Source: Scedosporium boydii (taxonomy: Eukaryota > Ascomycota > Sordariomycetes > Microascales > Microascaceae). From it: a stretch of DNA of 64,000 nucleotides. Location: NCBI GenBank assembly GCA_002221725.1, contig NJFT01000180.1:1-64000 (forward strand), in the 5' to 3' direction. Below the pieces are notes generated by a model. That model saw nothing but the letters and a program-made list of their open reading frames with translations. It was not told the origin of the DNA and did no database searches. This document shows, in pieces, positions 1 through 11,320 of this stretch. Made by a program: the position numbers and the translations under genes. Within the stretch, counting starts at the first letter, position 1. The number at the start of each line of letters is the position of its first letter.

Positions 1-141
1 GGAGTAGTTGGAGGGCCAGTTGGAGGGCCAGTTGGAGGAGTAGCTGGAGGAGCAGTTGGAGGAGCCGTGGGAGGAGGAGTAGCTGGAGTAGCTGGAGGAG
101 CGTCTGGAGGAGCGGCTGGAGGAGCGGCTGGAGGAGGGGAA
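1..141 (+). repeat. Degenerate GGAGGAGYNGYN coding repeat
   Basis: Imperfect tandem copies of a 9-15 nt GGA-GGA-GYN-type unit encode Gly-Gly-Val/Ala repeats at the left edge of the Cys-rich gene. All length variation keeps the reading frame, as expected for a translated repeat. It continues past the left edge. Confidence 0.8.
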
Positions 142-1656
142 GACCTGCCAGATCTGGGACTTGGAGAAATGATGGATATCGACGAGGACGAGCCAATGGC
201 GGAACACCGGCAGCACGGACAACTCGGGCAACCCCAGCAAGAAGAAAACCACAGCCAGGGAGATTTCCCAACTGAGCAGGACATAAGAGCGCAACGGCAG
301 CGCTTGCTTGACCTGGTAGGCGGGGATGTCCATCATCCAAGGGAAAAAAATGAGGAAGTCGCCGGGTGGAATCAAGAGCTTGTGGGTATCGAAGACCCTG
401 CCTACAACCACCCCGGGCGGATATTTGCTACACCGAAACCGCAAGACATACATTGCCTCCGGCAGGAAGATGTACCACAGGGTGATCAACTCTTCGACGT
501 ACTCACCGAGGCACAGCTAGATGATGACCATGGTCTCCTGCGAGAACCCCCACGCTGTTTTGAGGGGACTGTGTTTGTCAAGGAACGGGGCGTCGACCCT
601 GGGTCTATGCAACTGGCACAGAGAGACCCAGAGCCCACGATTCCATGGGTCCGTCAGGGGGAACCCTGGGCTACAGTGAGGGAGAGTGCCGTAAAGCTGT
701 ACCTCGAAACAGGGGGTCAAGACGCATATGAAATTTTGGCCACGAAACAAGCTTTTGATAATGTCCTCAGAGACATTCCTCGAGACAGAAGGCCGCCCGA
801 CCCGATCCCGGAGGGCGTTGAGCACCGTTGCTCAGAAGAGGGCGGAACAGAACGTTCTCCGATGAAGGAGATGAGAAAATGCGAGAACTTGCGTCATCCG
901 GCCGACGCACCCCATTTAGTGTGTATAACATGCGACATGGGAAGCAAAGGGCTCATATGGGAGAAAGAGAAGTCGGGAGATGTTGAGGGGCTAGAGGCAA
1001 GGAACGCTTTATATACTCAGAACGCCGCCAACCTCATCCTCATGCGAGCATACTTTTGCCACAAGTGCGCCAGAATCTACAGTGAAAAACATGAAATGTG
1101 GCACGGGACGGGATACGACGTCTATGGTATCGATGATTCTGACGCTCTAGGCCTAGATCCCACCTGTGTCGATGAGTCGGGCACCCAGCGGGGAGGCTGG
1201 AGGGGGAAAGAAGCAAGAGCCATCACGGGGTGCAATTGCATGGAGAAACTCATGGAAGCCACTCTTTGCTTCTACCATCGCCAGTATCTTGTCCAGAGGA
1301 TGGTTTCGCAGGCGAAATTGATGCGGCGTTGGAGATTCGACACTTTTGGCAAGCACATCTGCCCCATGTGCCAGAAGGAACCGGGAGCCGATGACCCGGA
1401 TTCTCCGCCACCGCCAACAACCGACCAACCCATCATGTGGTGTTGTCTTCTGTGCGGCGGGATGGTGAAGGATCCTAACTCCGACAACACGGCTAAGCTT
1501 ATTCCACTGACACCCGAAAAATATCAGCAGTGGTGGATTCATGAAAGTAAGGATTACGCTCCGCCGGGCTACGGGAGCGCCATGGCTCTTAGCTTTCCGC
1601 TTCCGTTTTGGCCGAGACAGGCTACCCCTGAGAGAGAAGATGTTGAAATGGGTTAA
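1..1656 (+). CDS. Cysteine-rich protein of unknown function, 5' end outside the window
   Basis: The frame is open from base 1 to a TAA at 1654-1656, so the start codon lies to the left and at least 551 residues are visible. No ATG occurs before the Gly-rich tract, and the GTG at 67 is not a believable fungal start. The first 45 or so residues are Gly/Ala/Val repeats, followed by an acidic stretch (MDIDEDEP) and a charged, probably disordered region. The last 260 residues carry spaced Cys pairs: CITC, CHKC, CNC, CPMC and CCLLC, with nearby His residues. That pattern suggests several zinc knuckles, but it matches no zinc-finger family I recognise. A Pro run lies between the last two pairs, and the protein ends in an acidic tail. 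Product, process and location are unknown. It may be a lineage-specific fungal protein. Coding status is well supported by 1.6 kb of open frame and the ordered Cys pattern. Confidence 0.75.
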   Translation, partial: GVVGGPVGGPVGGVAGGAVGGAVGGGVAGVAGGASGGAAGGAAGGGEDLPDLGLGEMMDIDEDEPMAEHRQHGQLGQPQQEENHSQGDFPTEQDIRAQRQRLLDLVGGDVHHPREKNEEVAGWNQELVGIEDPAYNHPGRIFATPKPQDIHCLRQEDVPQGDQLFDVLTEAQLDDDHGLLREPPRCFEGTVFVKERGVDPGSMQLAQRDPEPTIPWVRQGEPWATVRESAVKLYLETGGQDAYEILATKQAFDNVLRDIPRDRRPPDPIPEGVEHRCSEEGGTERSPMKEMRKCENLRHPADAPHLVCITCDMGSKGLIWEKEKSGDVEGLEARNALYTQNAANLILMRAYFCHKCARIYSEKHEMWHGTGYDVYGIDDSDALGLDPTCVDESGTQRGGWRGKEARAITGCNCMEKLMEATLCFYHRQYLVQRMVSQAKLMRRWRFDTFGKHICPMCQKEPGADDPDSPPPPTTDQPIMWCCLLCGGMVKDPNSDNTAKLIPLTPEKYQQWWIHESKDYAPPGYGSAMALSFPLPFWPRQATPEREDVEMG

Positions 1657-2764
1657 ACTCGGTGCTCGTGTGGATCCGATTTCGCTCTCGCTAGTGATAT
1701 CAGTCGCAGGCGGATGATGGTTGCCAACGGGAGACGAGGAGGGTTGGGGTTGGACAGGTCGTGTGTTTGGGGACAGTGTGCGAACGGGTCTCTTGGAAAA
1801 GAGTTAGTTCCAAGTATAGGGCGGAGGCATCCATCTCCAGCAGTAGTATATATAATCTTATACAGAAGAAGAACAGATTGAATAGATATCATGACTCCAG
1901 GTGAAAGAAATGTAGTCTGCATTTTTGGGCTACAGACCATAGCAGGAGAAATAGAGATAAGTTCAGAAAGTGGAATTGGACTGTGAACGGGGACGAATGA
2001 GAGAAGTGAATGGCAGAAAATCTGCCACCAGTCCTAGGTGATCCTCGCAGTATTGGGTGAGATAGATGCAATACGTATCAGCTTTGACAGAATCGCCTCA
2101 AATCGATCCAGCACAAACCCATCTATCAGATACTTAGAGTCTGTATAAGGCGGAGGATAGCATGCCATAGCATAGAAGCATCATTCACCGCCATGGCTAG
2201 GATGTTGTCTTGTGCTCTAGAATACTTCATATTCACATTCCTGTTGTATAGAATTGGTAAGCTTGAGGCTCAAACAATGGCCCTATTCAGGGAACAGACA
2301 CTTTGACAGTGAGGAGGTAGGTCACAGCTCAATGGATGAAGATGGGAGAGGCCGACTTCAACAGAAACTGGTGGAACGTTGTCTGAAACATAGTCATTTT
2401 TGGTATCTCCAATCCGAGATTTTGAAGTATGCCTAAGCCCGCTGCCAAGGAGAGAAAAAGACAAAAAAATAAAGATAATAAAAGAGAAAAAGGAGAAAAA
2501 GAAACAAAGGAAAATACGGCAATGATGCCTAGCCTAGTAATGGCTGTCTCTGTGGGCCATTCCACCGCCCTCGGCTCCCCCTCACCTGGACGACGAAGGC
2601 CCAAACATGCATCTCCTGACATGCGCAAACATGGAACATATGTTGTAGCCGTAAGTCGCCTCCCCTTCATTATTCCCGCTCGTCGATTCACAGCCCGGTT
2701 TCTCGTTAATCTGCGTTGGTTTCCCAGTCTCGATCGCATGGCGGAACAGTCGACGTATAACCCT
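1657..2764. other. Intergenic, convergent 3' ends
   Basis: This 1.1 kb separates the 3' ends of the Cys-rich gene (+) and RAS (-). It holds an A-rich purine tract at about 2446-2512. The short frames here show no recognisable protein. Confidence 0.7.
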
Positions 2765-3862
2765 TTACATAAGTACGCACTTCGAGCAGCAGCCAGCCTC
2801 CTGCTCGCCGTTGTCAATGTCCATAGGCTTTGGTGGACCGTTGATGCCCGAGATTCCTCCGCTCCCGGTCGAATATCCTTGCATCTCGCGGTTGTACCTT
2901 CGGATTTCACGCACGAGGTCGTAAAACGCCTTATCAACATTGATCCTCGACTTCGCCGACGTTTCGATGAATTTGCAGTTGAAAGACCTGGCAAGCGACT
3001 CTCCATCTATAGCGGAAAAGAAACAAGCTTGGTTAGTACATGATCGGGACCCGGGTCCGGAGGCCACGAGCGAGCGGACGGTAACGCGAAGATGAATGTG
3101 GAATGACAGCCGAGGTCGATCACATACCTTGCCTGCTGACTTCTCGTTCACTCTCCAAATCGCACTTGTTCCCAACAACGACCATGGGGAAATAATCCTT
3201 GTCTTTCACCCTCAGTATCTGTTGCTGGAATAGGGTGATTTCCTCGAAACTCTGCTTCGACGTGATCGAGTAGACTAGTAAAAAGCCCTCGCCGGTTCGC
3301 ATGTACTGTTCTCTCATCGCCGAATATTCCTCTTGTCCCGCAGTATCCAAGACGTCGAGAAGCGCGAGCTCGTCGTCGATGACGCATCGCTTGCGGTAGG
3401 AGTCTGCACGGAGGGGCCGAACCCGGGTTAGCTCGGAAACAACCCAATATCCCAACATATAACGCCCAATTCTTTTCCCTCTTTCTTTTTTGAAACGACA
3501 AAGCAAAAGCGGGTCAATAGCGGCGAGCTAGTACGGACCTTCGATTGTGGGATCGTATTCGTCGACGAAATGACTCTGGATTAGCTGAATGGTGAGGCAG
3601 GACTTGCCAACACCTCCACCCCCTACAACCACCAGCTTATATTCTCGGAGGAACTGCAGCCGGTTGTCTAAGTATCAGCTGTATTGATCTTTACCAATTG
3701 CCCGAGGGCCATGCTTTGGATTAGGGGAAAGAGAAAACGGCAATGGGCAACAAGCGTTGCTTCACAGACACACATACAACGGGCCTGAAGCCTTGAAAGG
3801 ACGCGCGAGGGTAAAGATGCTAGGAGCATATCTGATTGATTTATACTAACCTTGGATGCCAT
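2765..3862 (-). CDS. rasA: Ras small GTPase (RasA/Ras1 type)
   Basis: Exon model: complement(2765..3006, 3128..3403, 3539..3653, 3851..3862), 214 aa. It encodes a membrane-anchored molecular switch that in filamentous fungi controls growth, polarity and cAMP/MAPK signalling. The first coding exon is only ATG plus three codons (MASK) and joins [14 protein letters not shown], the usual start of fungal RasA. Visible motifs are the P-loop GGGGVGKS at about residues 15-22, effector loop YDPTIEDSYRK, switch [20 protein letters not shown], and ETSAK. The C-terminal hypervariable region ends in CCSKCVLM, a CaaX box for farnesylation with extra Cys residues for palmitoylation. The positions equivalent to Gly12 and Gln61 of human Ras are wild type. 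Length matches the family. All four exons have GT-AG borders and compatible phases. A GA/CT-rich tract lies 0.7 kb upstream. Confidence 0.96.
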
Positions 3863-6800
3863 TACGACGGCAGGTTATGTGATGAATTGAAAGACTACTC
3901 CCTGAAGTATCCCAAAGTCTCTGGTTGAGGCAACGAGGTGAGGTGTAAAGGGGAAGTAGAGATTAACTGGATGTGGCCCAGGCTGATCAGGGGAGAGGGA
4001 ATGTTGAATGCGTTGAATGCGGGTCGGAGAGGAAACAGGCGCGCGATTAAGGTGGAAAGTGTCGTGTCCTGCTCTATAACGCCCACTCGGCTCGTGGCTC
4101 GCAAGAGGTGAAATGGGAACTGAACGGTTGTTGAAAGGGTCGAGGGGGTCGGTAAGAGTTTAGGCGATGTAGAAACTCAAAAGGAGCAGACTCGAACAGA
4201 TAACCTCAACTGTATCCGTTGTTGACCGCTTAGTATTATTTCCTCGGATCTCTGGTGTTAAAAACGGTCTTGTGAAAGGGCGGCAAGGGATGGGGAAGGG
4301 AGAGAATAGAATGCGAAGTATGGACCAGAGCAGAGGCGGAGGTGAGGAAAGAATTGGGAGAGCGGGTTTGGTATGTCAAAACAAAAGCGGCAGGATAATA
4401 GGGGATCGAAGACAGTGTGTGTACGGAGTACATGCAGCTCGGGCTTGGTGCTGAGGTCTGAGGGACGGGGGAAGTACCCCATAGGTGGTAGGTGCGTCTA
4501 GGGGTGACTTTGATAGGTGAAATCTTGGAAGGTGGGGTGAAGGACGGAAGGGTGGAAGTGGAAAGAGTGGAAGGTGGGAAGGGGTGGAAGGGTGGAAGGG
4601 AAGGTGGAATGCGTGGAAAAGCTGTAGGAGGGAGGGGCGTGGATTGGGAGAAATTTAGTGTGTTACCAAGGCTCAAGTGCTGTGCTCCTTCCTGCCTCCT
4701 GCTTGGTACTGTACGAAGTACATGCTTCTTCGTGTAGTTATAGTGGAGCGAACTCCAGCAATTGAGAGATTGAACAATTCTGGTGGGTGTCCACCTTCCA
4801 TCAGGTCGGTCAGGGAGACCCAGACCACCAATTGTACAGTACATGTTGAGGAGGACGGACGATGTACACCGCAGTTACATCGATCCCACAGTAACTGCTG
4901 CGAACAGGTTATGCTTGTCCATCCTAGATGGACCTACTAGTGGGCTACATACAAATTCGGCTCCTCACAGTTGAATTTGAGGTATCATAATATCATTTAG
5001 CTGGAGATCAACGAAGCGAGGGATACATCACATAAATCATTTACACAAGTCCAGCATCCATCATGTTAAGCTCCTGTATCGGTACATCTTCTAGGTCCGT
5101 CAACTAATACAACAATGCTCCCAATCTCAAAAAGAACATCGAAGTATTCGACTAGATTTGATGCCTTGGTTTCGATCTTCCACTGTTTCCTAACCTCGAC
5201 TTCGAAGATATCAGTGAATATCGCTTCGGTCTGACGGGCGAGGACAGGATGCATGCCTGGTATCAACATGTCGGAGGAAGCGTCTTTCAAGATAGACAAG
5301 CCATTGCCTTGGACTTCACGATCAAGGTTAATGGAGCCCAGGTAAACTACAAGCACAGTTGATACTTGGCTCATTCCGTCATTTGCGGCGCACTGACAGG
5401 CCGTTGTCTAGACCCGTCCTCATGATTCATTGAGGCTGATGGGAAAGCTGGGCTTCGGTAGCGGCAAATCGAGAAATTCGGTGTCCCTGGACACACCAAC
5501 GTCTTACAGAAGACTGTCTTCCTCGGGGTCTAGAGGCTGTCAAGAGATTCCAGCCGTTCTGATGCGACCGTGACTTTGGGGTAGTTTGCTTCGTACTTCG
5601 TACTGCACAGTCACAACCAGCGCACGAAGTTGGTGAACTTCTCAGCGTTCACGTTACACTCGCCAGGCAATCGATGGATGCAATGGTGCTAGGAGAATGG
5701 ACGACAACGAAGTACTTCTCACACGCCTTGATACGCCAACAGTGGGCAATCTCCACATCCGAGAGAAACGATATCTTCCCAGGTGGTTAAAAATCTCCTA
5801 CTTCGTAGATGAGAGGTATCATCGAAGGTGCCATCGACCACTATGGGGTCAATGCAAGTTGGCCTTGAAGTGGGTTCATGAACTCGCGCATACTACCAGC
5901 AGAGAACTCCCGAGCGAGGCATCTTTGGTTGATCGGGCGAACTATCACATTCTTCTTTATTACATGCAAGAAGCTGCTAAGGGGAGAATTCATCAATCAA
6001 CTGTTAGTCGGTCTCTAGGAGAAACAAACATTTGATGTTGTTGCATAAGCAAGATAGAGGCCAAAATGGCTGTCGACACGAGCAAAGAGCTTCGGGCAGC
6101 ATTTCTACACTAATTCCTCGGGCGGAGCCAGGCCACCAACCGTGCTTCGATATTCCTCATCGCCCAATATAACATCGCTGGCGGAGAGGGCCCTTTTTAA
6201 TATCCACAGCAATTCCATACTAATTAGCTTCATATTAATGGCCAGTTTTCCTCGCTGGGAGACACATCAGGAGTCACCAAGAGGTACCAAGTCCAAGTAT
6301 CCCGCTTCTCCTTCTTGTTTCTCTCGATTCAACCATGTTCTGCCATTTAAAGCTTCGAGCCGTCTCGTTTCGGTCATATCACAGCTTCCATATTGCGGTC
6401 CTGCCGCCAATTCTTCTGCATGTTGTCTGAAAACGGCAAGCTGCAACACCCCCTGGCTCTTCTTTATCTCTCTTCTTTCCTTCCTTTTTTTCGGGTTCTT
6501 TCCTTCCTTTATTTTTTTTGCCGACGAACCGAGAGCAATTGCGTCGGGACTCTTATCCAACACTATTTTCCTGTTTTGTGTCCTTGCAAAGGATCAATAT
6601 TATGTCCGAAGCGGTTTTCCGAGCCTGGCAAATACCTCGTGCTTGTAAAAGAGCAGTGCCAGTGCTAGCTATTACTTTGTCAGACTGCTCGAAATGCTGC
6701 AGCGCCAGATATCACCTTAAAACCCCTGTCCTTGGCTGCAGCATGCATCCCGCAGCCATGCGGTTTTTAGGCGGCAGGCACGCTGCAAGGAGTCGTGAGA

Positions 6801-9800
6801 GCTGTGCGGAGTTCGATCTGCGGATACGGAGTACTTTGTGCTTTTAATGGAGGCGTTGACTCTTAAGTCTTGTGTCAGAATCCTGTCTCATTACTCGCTC
6901 TCACAGGCACACAAATTGGATCACTGCGGCGGCGTCTACGCCGGAAACCTCCAACAACGCATTAGAGGATCGGATTGGTCCCCGGAGCAAGCTGAGGAGC
7001 AAGAGGGATCGACCAATAATTGAAGACCGGTCACGAACCCTTCGTCTTACTCGCATCAAGATCTATTCTCAGGTCCGCAGTGCTGCAAATCCCAAGCGAC
7101 TTGTACGTTGGTAGCAGGGACTCATTACGCTGATATACCTCAAAATATAGATAAAGATAGGAAAAAAGTCGTACTCACGTCACGTACGACGTAGTTGCTT
7201 CGTTGGTTCGTACTTCGTATACTTCAAAAGTTTCCTCCCTTCTGTTTCTAGAAAGGTTTAAGATCTTGTTCTCTCGCGCCAAGTCGCGTGGTTGTGCAGA
7301 TCGTACCTCTCCCAGAATTCCTTAGCACCAAACCTTACCTTGCCTGTAGGGGGACCCTTCCACATGATAATTATTTATTTTCCCTTTCATCTTTTCTCAG
7401 GACCTCTCCGAGCTGAGGGTAGCAGCATGCCTGGGCTTGGTGGTTGATCGAGCCCCCAGTGGCCGCCGCAGGAGTAACATCACCTAAACGGAGCTCATCA
7501 TGGACGGCCTGGTCCAATCACACCGCTATTCGCACAAAGTGCATTGGAGACCGAGAGGGACGGCAACAACAGGCGCGAGGTTTTCTTGCCCCCATGTCTC
7601 CCCGCGACCGCGACTCCTGCATGAAAAATGTAGCGGAAGTCTAAGTCTATCATGCCATTAGTCCATCCCATCACATCAGCCGGTCTCTTGAACCAAGGAA
7701 ATGCTCGTTGTCGAAGCTTACGATTCGCCCGGATTGTAGATACTTCCTCTTCGCAGGCGGTTATTCCAGCAGCCAGCGGTTGATGAGGCTGGTCAGACCC
7801 CAGTCTCTGGCGCTCATTCGTTACTCTTTATTACCTTCTCTCCGACCCCCCGGCCTCTCCACACCGTCATCGCTGATCCTCTGAAACCTTTCTGATGCTC
7901 ATAGACTACGACCGGATCGGGGAAGCGATCTGATCAATGTCACGCATGGCGCCTTTTAACTCTGACCCCCCTCCATTCAATGTTCAAGACCCCGCAGCCA
8001 AGGCTTCCATCCTCCCGTAATGAGGGTCATAGTGTAGATTCTCACAGATCACGATGAGGGACCCTCACAATATTGGCCCTTCCTAGCAGTTTTCCTAGTG
8101 GGCCTGGGCCCGATTTGGCGAATTAGACTTTTCCCTCGCATGATTTCCACGAAGCTCTCACCATGAATCCTTCTGCGAAGGAGTCACTAGTTCAGAGTAG
8201 CGTAGTCCTTACCGCTCAGCCAGGGCATCAACACATGAACCCTCATTTTTCACATACACCCACCTGTTGCGCCCTTTGAAACCCCAAGGGATAAAAGAGG
8301 GGGCCAGGGCCTCGGGTCAGACGGGTGGTTGCGATGATGTATTTACGCAAAGATCTTTTTTTATCATGCGCTCACTGCCTGTGCGCACCTCGCGCCGCCT
8401 ATTCCTCGACAGAGACTCTGTCCGACCTAAGGGCCCGGGGAGAATGTGGAAAGAAGCCTTAGAATCTATGACGGTTGGCCGAAAGTACAAAGTAGCCGGA
8501 ATTGAACGCTAGGACGGACGCGCTAGATGCCCAGAGCGCATGTTTCTACACTAAACTACCAAAAGATAACGATTATACTAAAGCCAATACTATCGGCGAC
8601 CGCCGCGTTCAAGACATTATTGCTAGTTTTCAGTCCACGTATGGATCTTGACAAGAGTGTCTCTTGACTAGTGAGGCTCCGCTGAGGTAAATTTTACCTA
8701 CCATTTTCATCCTGGTTGCGGAGAGCGTTTCGACAGCTGTTGTGTATGTACTTTGGGAAGGGATGCTGGCGGTTACCAGGACCTGGTCATGACGGAAAAA
8801 ATGCAGCCGATGTCCTGAACCGCTTGCATGCATAACAGAAGAATCAGCTGCGCCTTGGCCTTCTTTGTTGAACCTACTCTTTGTTTTCGCCCGCCTTTTG
8901 GTAGAGTTTGATAGAGAAGCCCTTGTACAAAGGACTTTCGTTGATTGGTTTAGTAGGGCCCGTGGTACGGGCGAAGATATCGCCAGCGAGAGGTTGGCAG
9001 GCCATCTTTCTGTTCAAGAGAATGAAGAAGTTTTGCTTAACAAAGTACTCGTCAACTACTTCCTGCGCCCGCCCAGGATACCGAGAGAGCGGTTAGTCTA
9101 CATAGTACGAAGGTACCCAATGTCGGGTTGTCTTGACTATTCAAGCCCTCAGTGGGCCTGGCTGGCCAAGTCATGTCCGCCTGACAAGTAGCAACGGAAC
9201 CTTTCATCGACCCATCAAGTCGTGATTAGATCCGCCGAATGGATCTGGATCAATGGCTGTCTCTATCAGAGTCCCCCACTTTTGAAAAAGGCGCATACAC
9301 TCGATTCTTCGCCTCTGGATCCCTTTCTTTGGAAGTTCTAAGTTTAGTCGGACCACATTCCAGGGAAAAGATACGAAGAAAACCGACATTCGGTGGGAGT
9401 CTAGATTGTTATAACGGTTACGATGTCACGAATCGACGACTCCAGTTCTCCGCATGGGTCCCCGTGGCTTCCGCCAGCTTAACGCCTCATGAGGCGAAAC
9501 TGATACTTATAAAAGACCGTTGCAGCAAACTCCAAGGACTCCTGCGTGGGATGAATTGAAAGAATTCTCCGAATTACTTTGGTGATTATGAAAGTTACGT
9601 ATTTGGCCCAAATTGATCTTCACGATGTCCAATTTTTCTCGTCCAGAGGTTGACAGCACGTGGGCTCCGTGGGTCAGGAACACCCCACGCAGGAACGGCT
9701 TTCTTAAAGCGCTCACCGAGCCCAGACGCTGGGATCGCCGCATTTCATCTTCTTATTTCCGTGTTAATATCACAACAATGTAGGGCTTGCAAAGAACCGC

Positions 9801-9926
9801 AAACCTAGCGTCCATCCAATAATGGTCCATACAACACAAGAGCCAAATATCGATATGGGGAGACTGTGAAAGTAAGAAGCTACAACATCGGAGAGGCCGA
9901 ACATTATCTTCGTTCTCCTACGTTCC
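3863..9926. other. Gene-poor region, 6.1 kb
   Basis: This is the upstream region of RAS (first 1-2 kb) running to the 3' end of the MoaB/Mog-like gene. It contains a G-rich tract at 4526-4640, several TACTTCGTA/TACGAAGTA motifs (4712, 5594, 5799, 7211) and TACGGAGTA at 4422 and 6825. Frames at 5066-5374 (-, 102 aa), 5697-6035 (+, 112 aa), 8865-9191 (+, 108 aa) and 9239-9559 (+, 106 aa) are the only ones with mixed composition. None shows a family I recognise or a convincing multi-exon structure. They may be decayed genes or chance frames. Confidence 0.6.
4576..4600 (+). promoter_or_regulatory. G-quadruplex-type motif upstream of RAS
   Basis: Four G runs (4576-4578, 4581-4584, 4590-4592, 4598-4600) are separated by loops of 2, 5 and 5 nt, fitting the G3+N1-7 rule. 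The motif lies in a wider GGTGGAAG-type purine tract (about 4526-4640), 0.71-0.74 kb upstream of the RAS start, with the G strand being the RAS template strand. Any regulatory role is inference. Confidence 0.45.
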
Positions 9927-11320
9927 TCACGAAAGATCCGCGGTGTTCTTCTTCTGCTCAGCATCAAGCACATCCTCCGACTCGATCCTCTTGCCCTGCA
10001 CATTCTCCTCCACCTCTGCGACCAAGCTCTCAAGGAAGTCCTTATCTCGGCCTACCAATGTTACCGTGTTGTGCGCCTCGCCCCATCGTGGATAACTGCC
10101 GACCTTAACGCCCTGTGGCTCTACCCTCGCGGCGAGAGTTGTTAGATAGTCCGCGACGAGACTTTCGGCTAGAGGAGTCGAGATGATGACTCGAAAGATG
10201 CCTTTGCCCTCGCCTGCGAGTCTCGGGAGGACGAAGGGGCTTAGTCCGTCAAGTAGTTTTTGGACTGGAGAGTAAACCGCATCAGTGTCATGTACTTCTT
10301 ACGGGACCCCATTCAACTCAATGCCCCATGCTAGCCAGGGGAGGGGGAGGACCTACAAAGTTTGGGGACACCCGGAAGGATGTGAATGTTTCCGTTCACA
10401 ACGGTAACTGGCACCCAGAGATCCTCATGAGGGAAGATGACCTGCTTGTCAACATCTCTCTTCTCATCAATGGGAAGCTGCACCATGCGCAATCTCGCCC
10501 TCTTAGCCGGCGTGTCATCCTCCCAGTTAAAGTTAGGCTGAGACGGGTGAGGGACGGAGATCTGCCGCATCCGCTCGTAGGCTTGTTGATGAAGACACAG
10601 GGGCAGGCCAAACGCCTTGCCGATGGATTGATATGTGATGTCGTCATGCCTGTAAACGGCAGTGAGCCATGCCTCTTGTTAATTGCTTACGGATAAAAAG
10701 CTAATGCTTCGCTGGATTGCGGCTTGGGGTGCATGCATACGTAGGTCCAATACCTCCACTGCCAACCGGTTAGCGAAGTGCAATTTCGTCAACCTCGACA
10801 CCAGACATTCACAAGGAGCTGATGCAGAAAGCCTAGAGGAAACTTACCTGGTGACAACAAAGTCGTAATTGTCACTCATACGGCGGACAGCCTCAATAAT
10901 CTCACTCTCATCGTCGGCAATGACCTCGACACGTTTTAGGTTCTATGCCTGTTAGACGAACGGTTTTCCACGAACAAAAAACACAGCGCCGAGTATGCCG
11001 GGCCACGGCCCTAATCTTCGTCCTCATCCCCAACTGCGCCATTGACCTGTCTAGCCCCTTGAATTCCGAGCGATATCGCTTACAATACCTAGTGAGAAGC
11101 ACCATTTCGCCAAATACGCCGAATTGGTGTCGACCGTTTTCCCTCCCAGCACTTCATCCCCAATGATGAGGCATGCCGCGGTGTGAATTGCCCGCGCATT
11201 GCGCTCGTCAGCCGAGGCCATTCTGCGAGAGAGGATGCTGGAAGCTTGGTGACCGGTTCTGAGGAGGCTCGTAGGCGAAGTCGAGAGGTGTCTCGCAACC
11301 TGGGATAGTCGGGATATCAT
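9927..11320 (-). CDS. MoaB/Mog-fold protein (CinA N-terminal / FLAD1-type)
   Basis: Exon model: complement(9927..10264, 10357..10649, 10741..10758, 10848..10942, 11084..11320), 326 aa. The family fold binds pterin or nucleotide-type ligands. Related domains include bacterial CinA-N and the N-terminal domain of human FAD synthase FLAD1. The substrate of the fungal proteins is not known to me. Motifs: [14 protein letters not shown] at about residues 54-67 and SGGIGPTHDD at 111-120, the CinA/Mog signature, split over an 18-nt exon. A later LPGVPKLFQKLLDG and the C-terminal [19 protein letters not shown] are typical of the fungal family. Residues 1-33 are rich in Arg, Ser and Leu and free of acidic residues, resembling a mitochondrial presequence; a second Met at residue 34 could give a cytosolic form. 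Splice phases are consistent through all five exons. Confidence 0.88.

Noticed and set aside
2446..2512. A-rich tract as a possible retroelement tail
   Set aside because: No target-site duplication, reverse-transcriptase frame or other element feature nearby; better explained as low-complexity 3' sequence.
4236..4844. 202-residue Pro/Ser-rich - strand frame upstream of RAS
   Set aside because: It translates the complement of the G-rich tract; low complexity, no splice or family support.
6142..6648. 168-residue frame with Phe-rich stretches
   Set aside because: Composition comes from T-rich sequence; no family, no sensible membrane topology.
8488..8570. tRNA-like sequence on the - strand with a D-arm-like TAGTTTAGTGTAGAA and a B-box-like GTTCAATTCC
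   Set aside because: The anticodon and T stems do not pair and the anticodon loop length is wrong. At best it is a decayed tRNA pseudogene.
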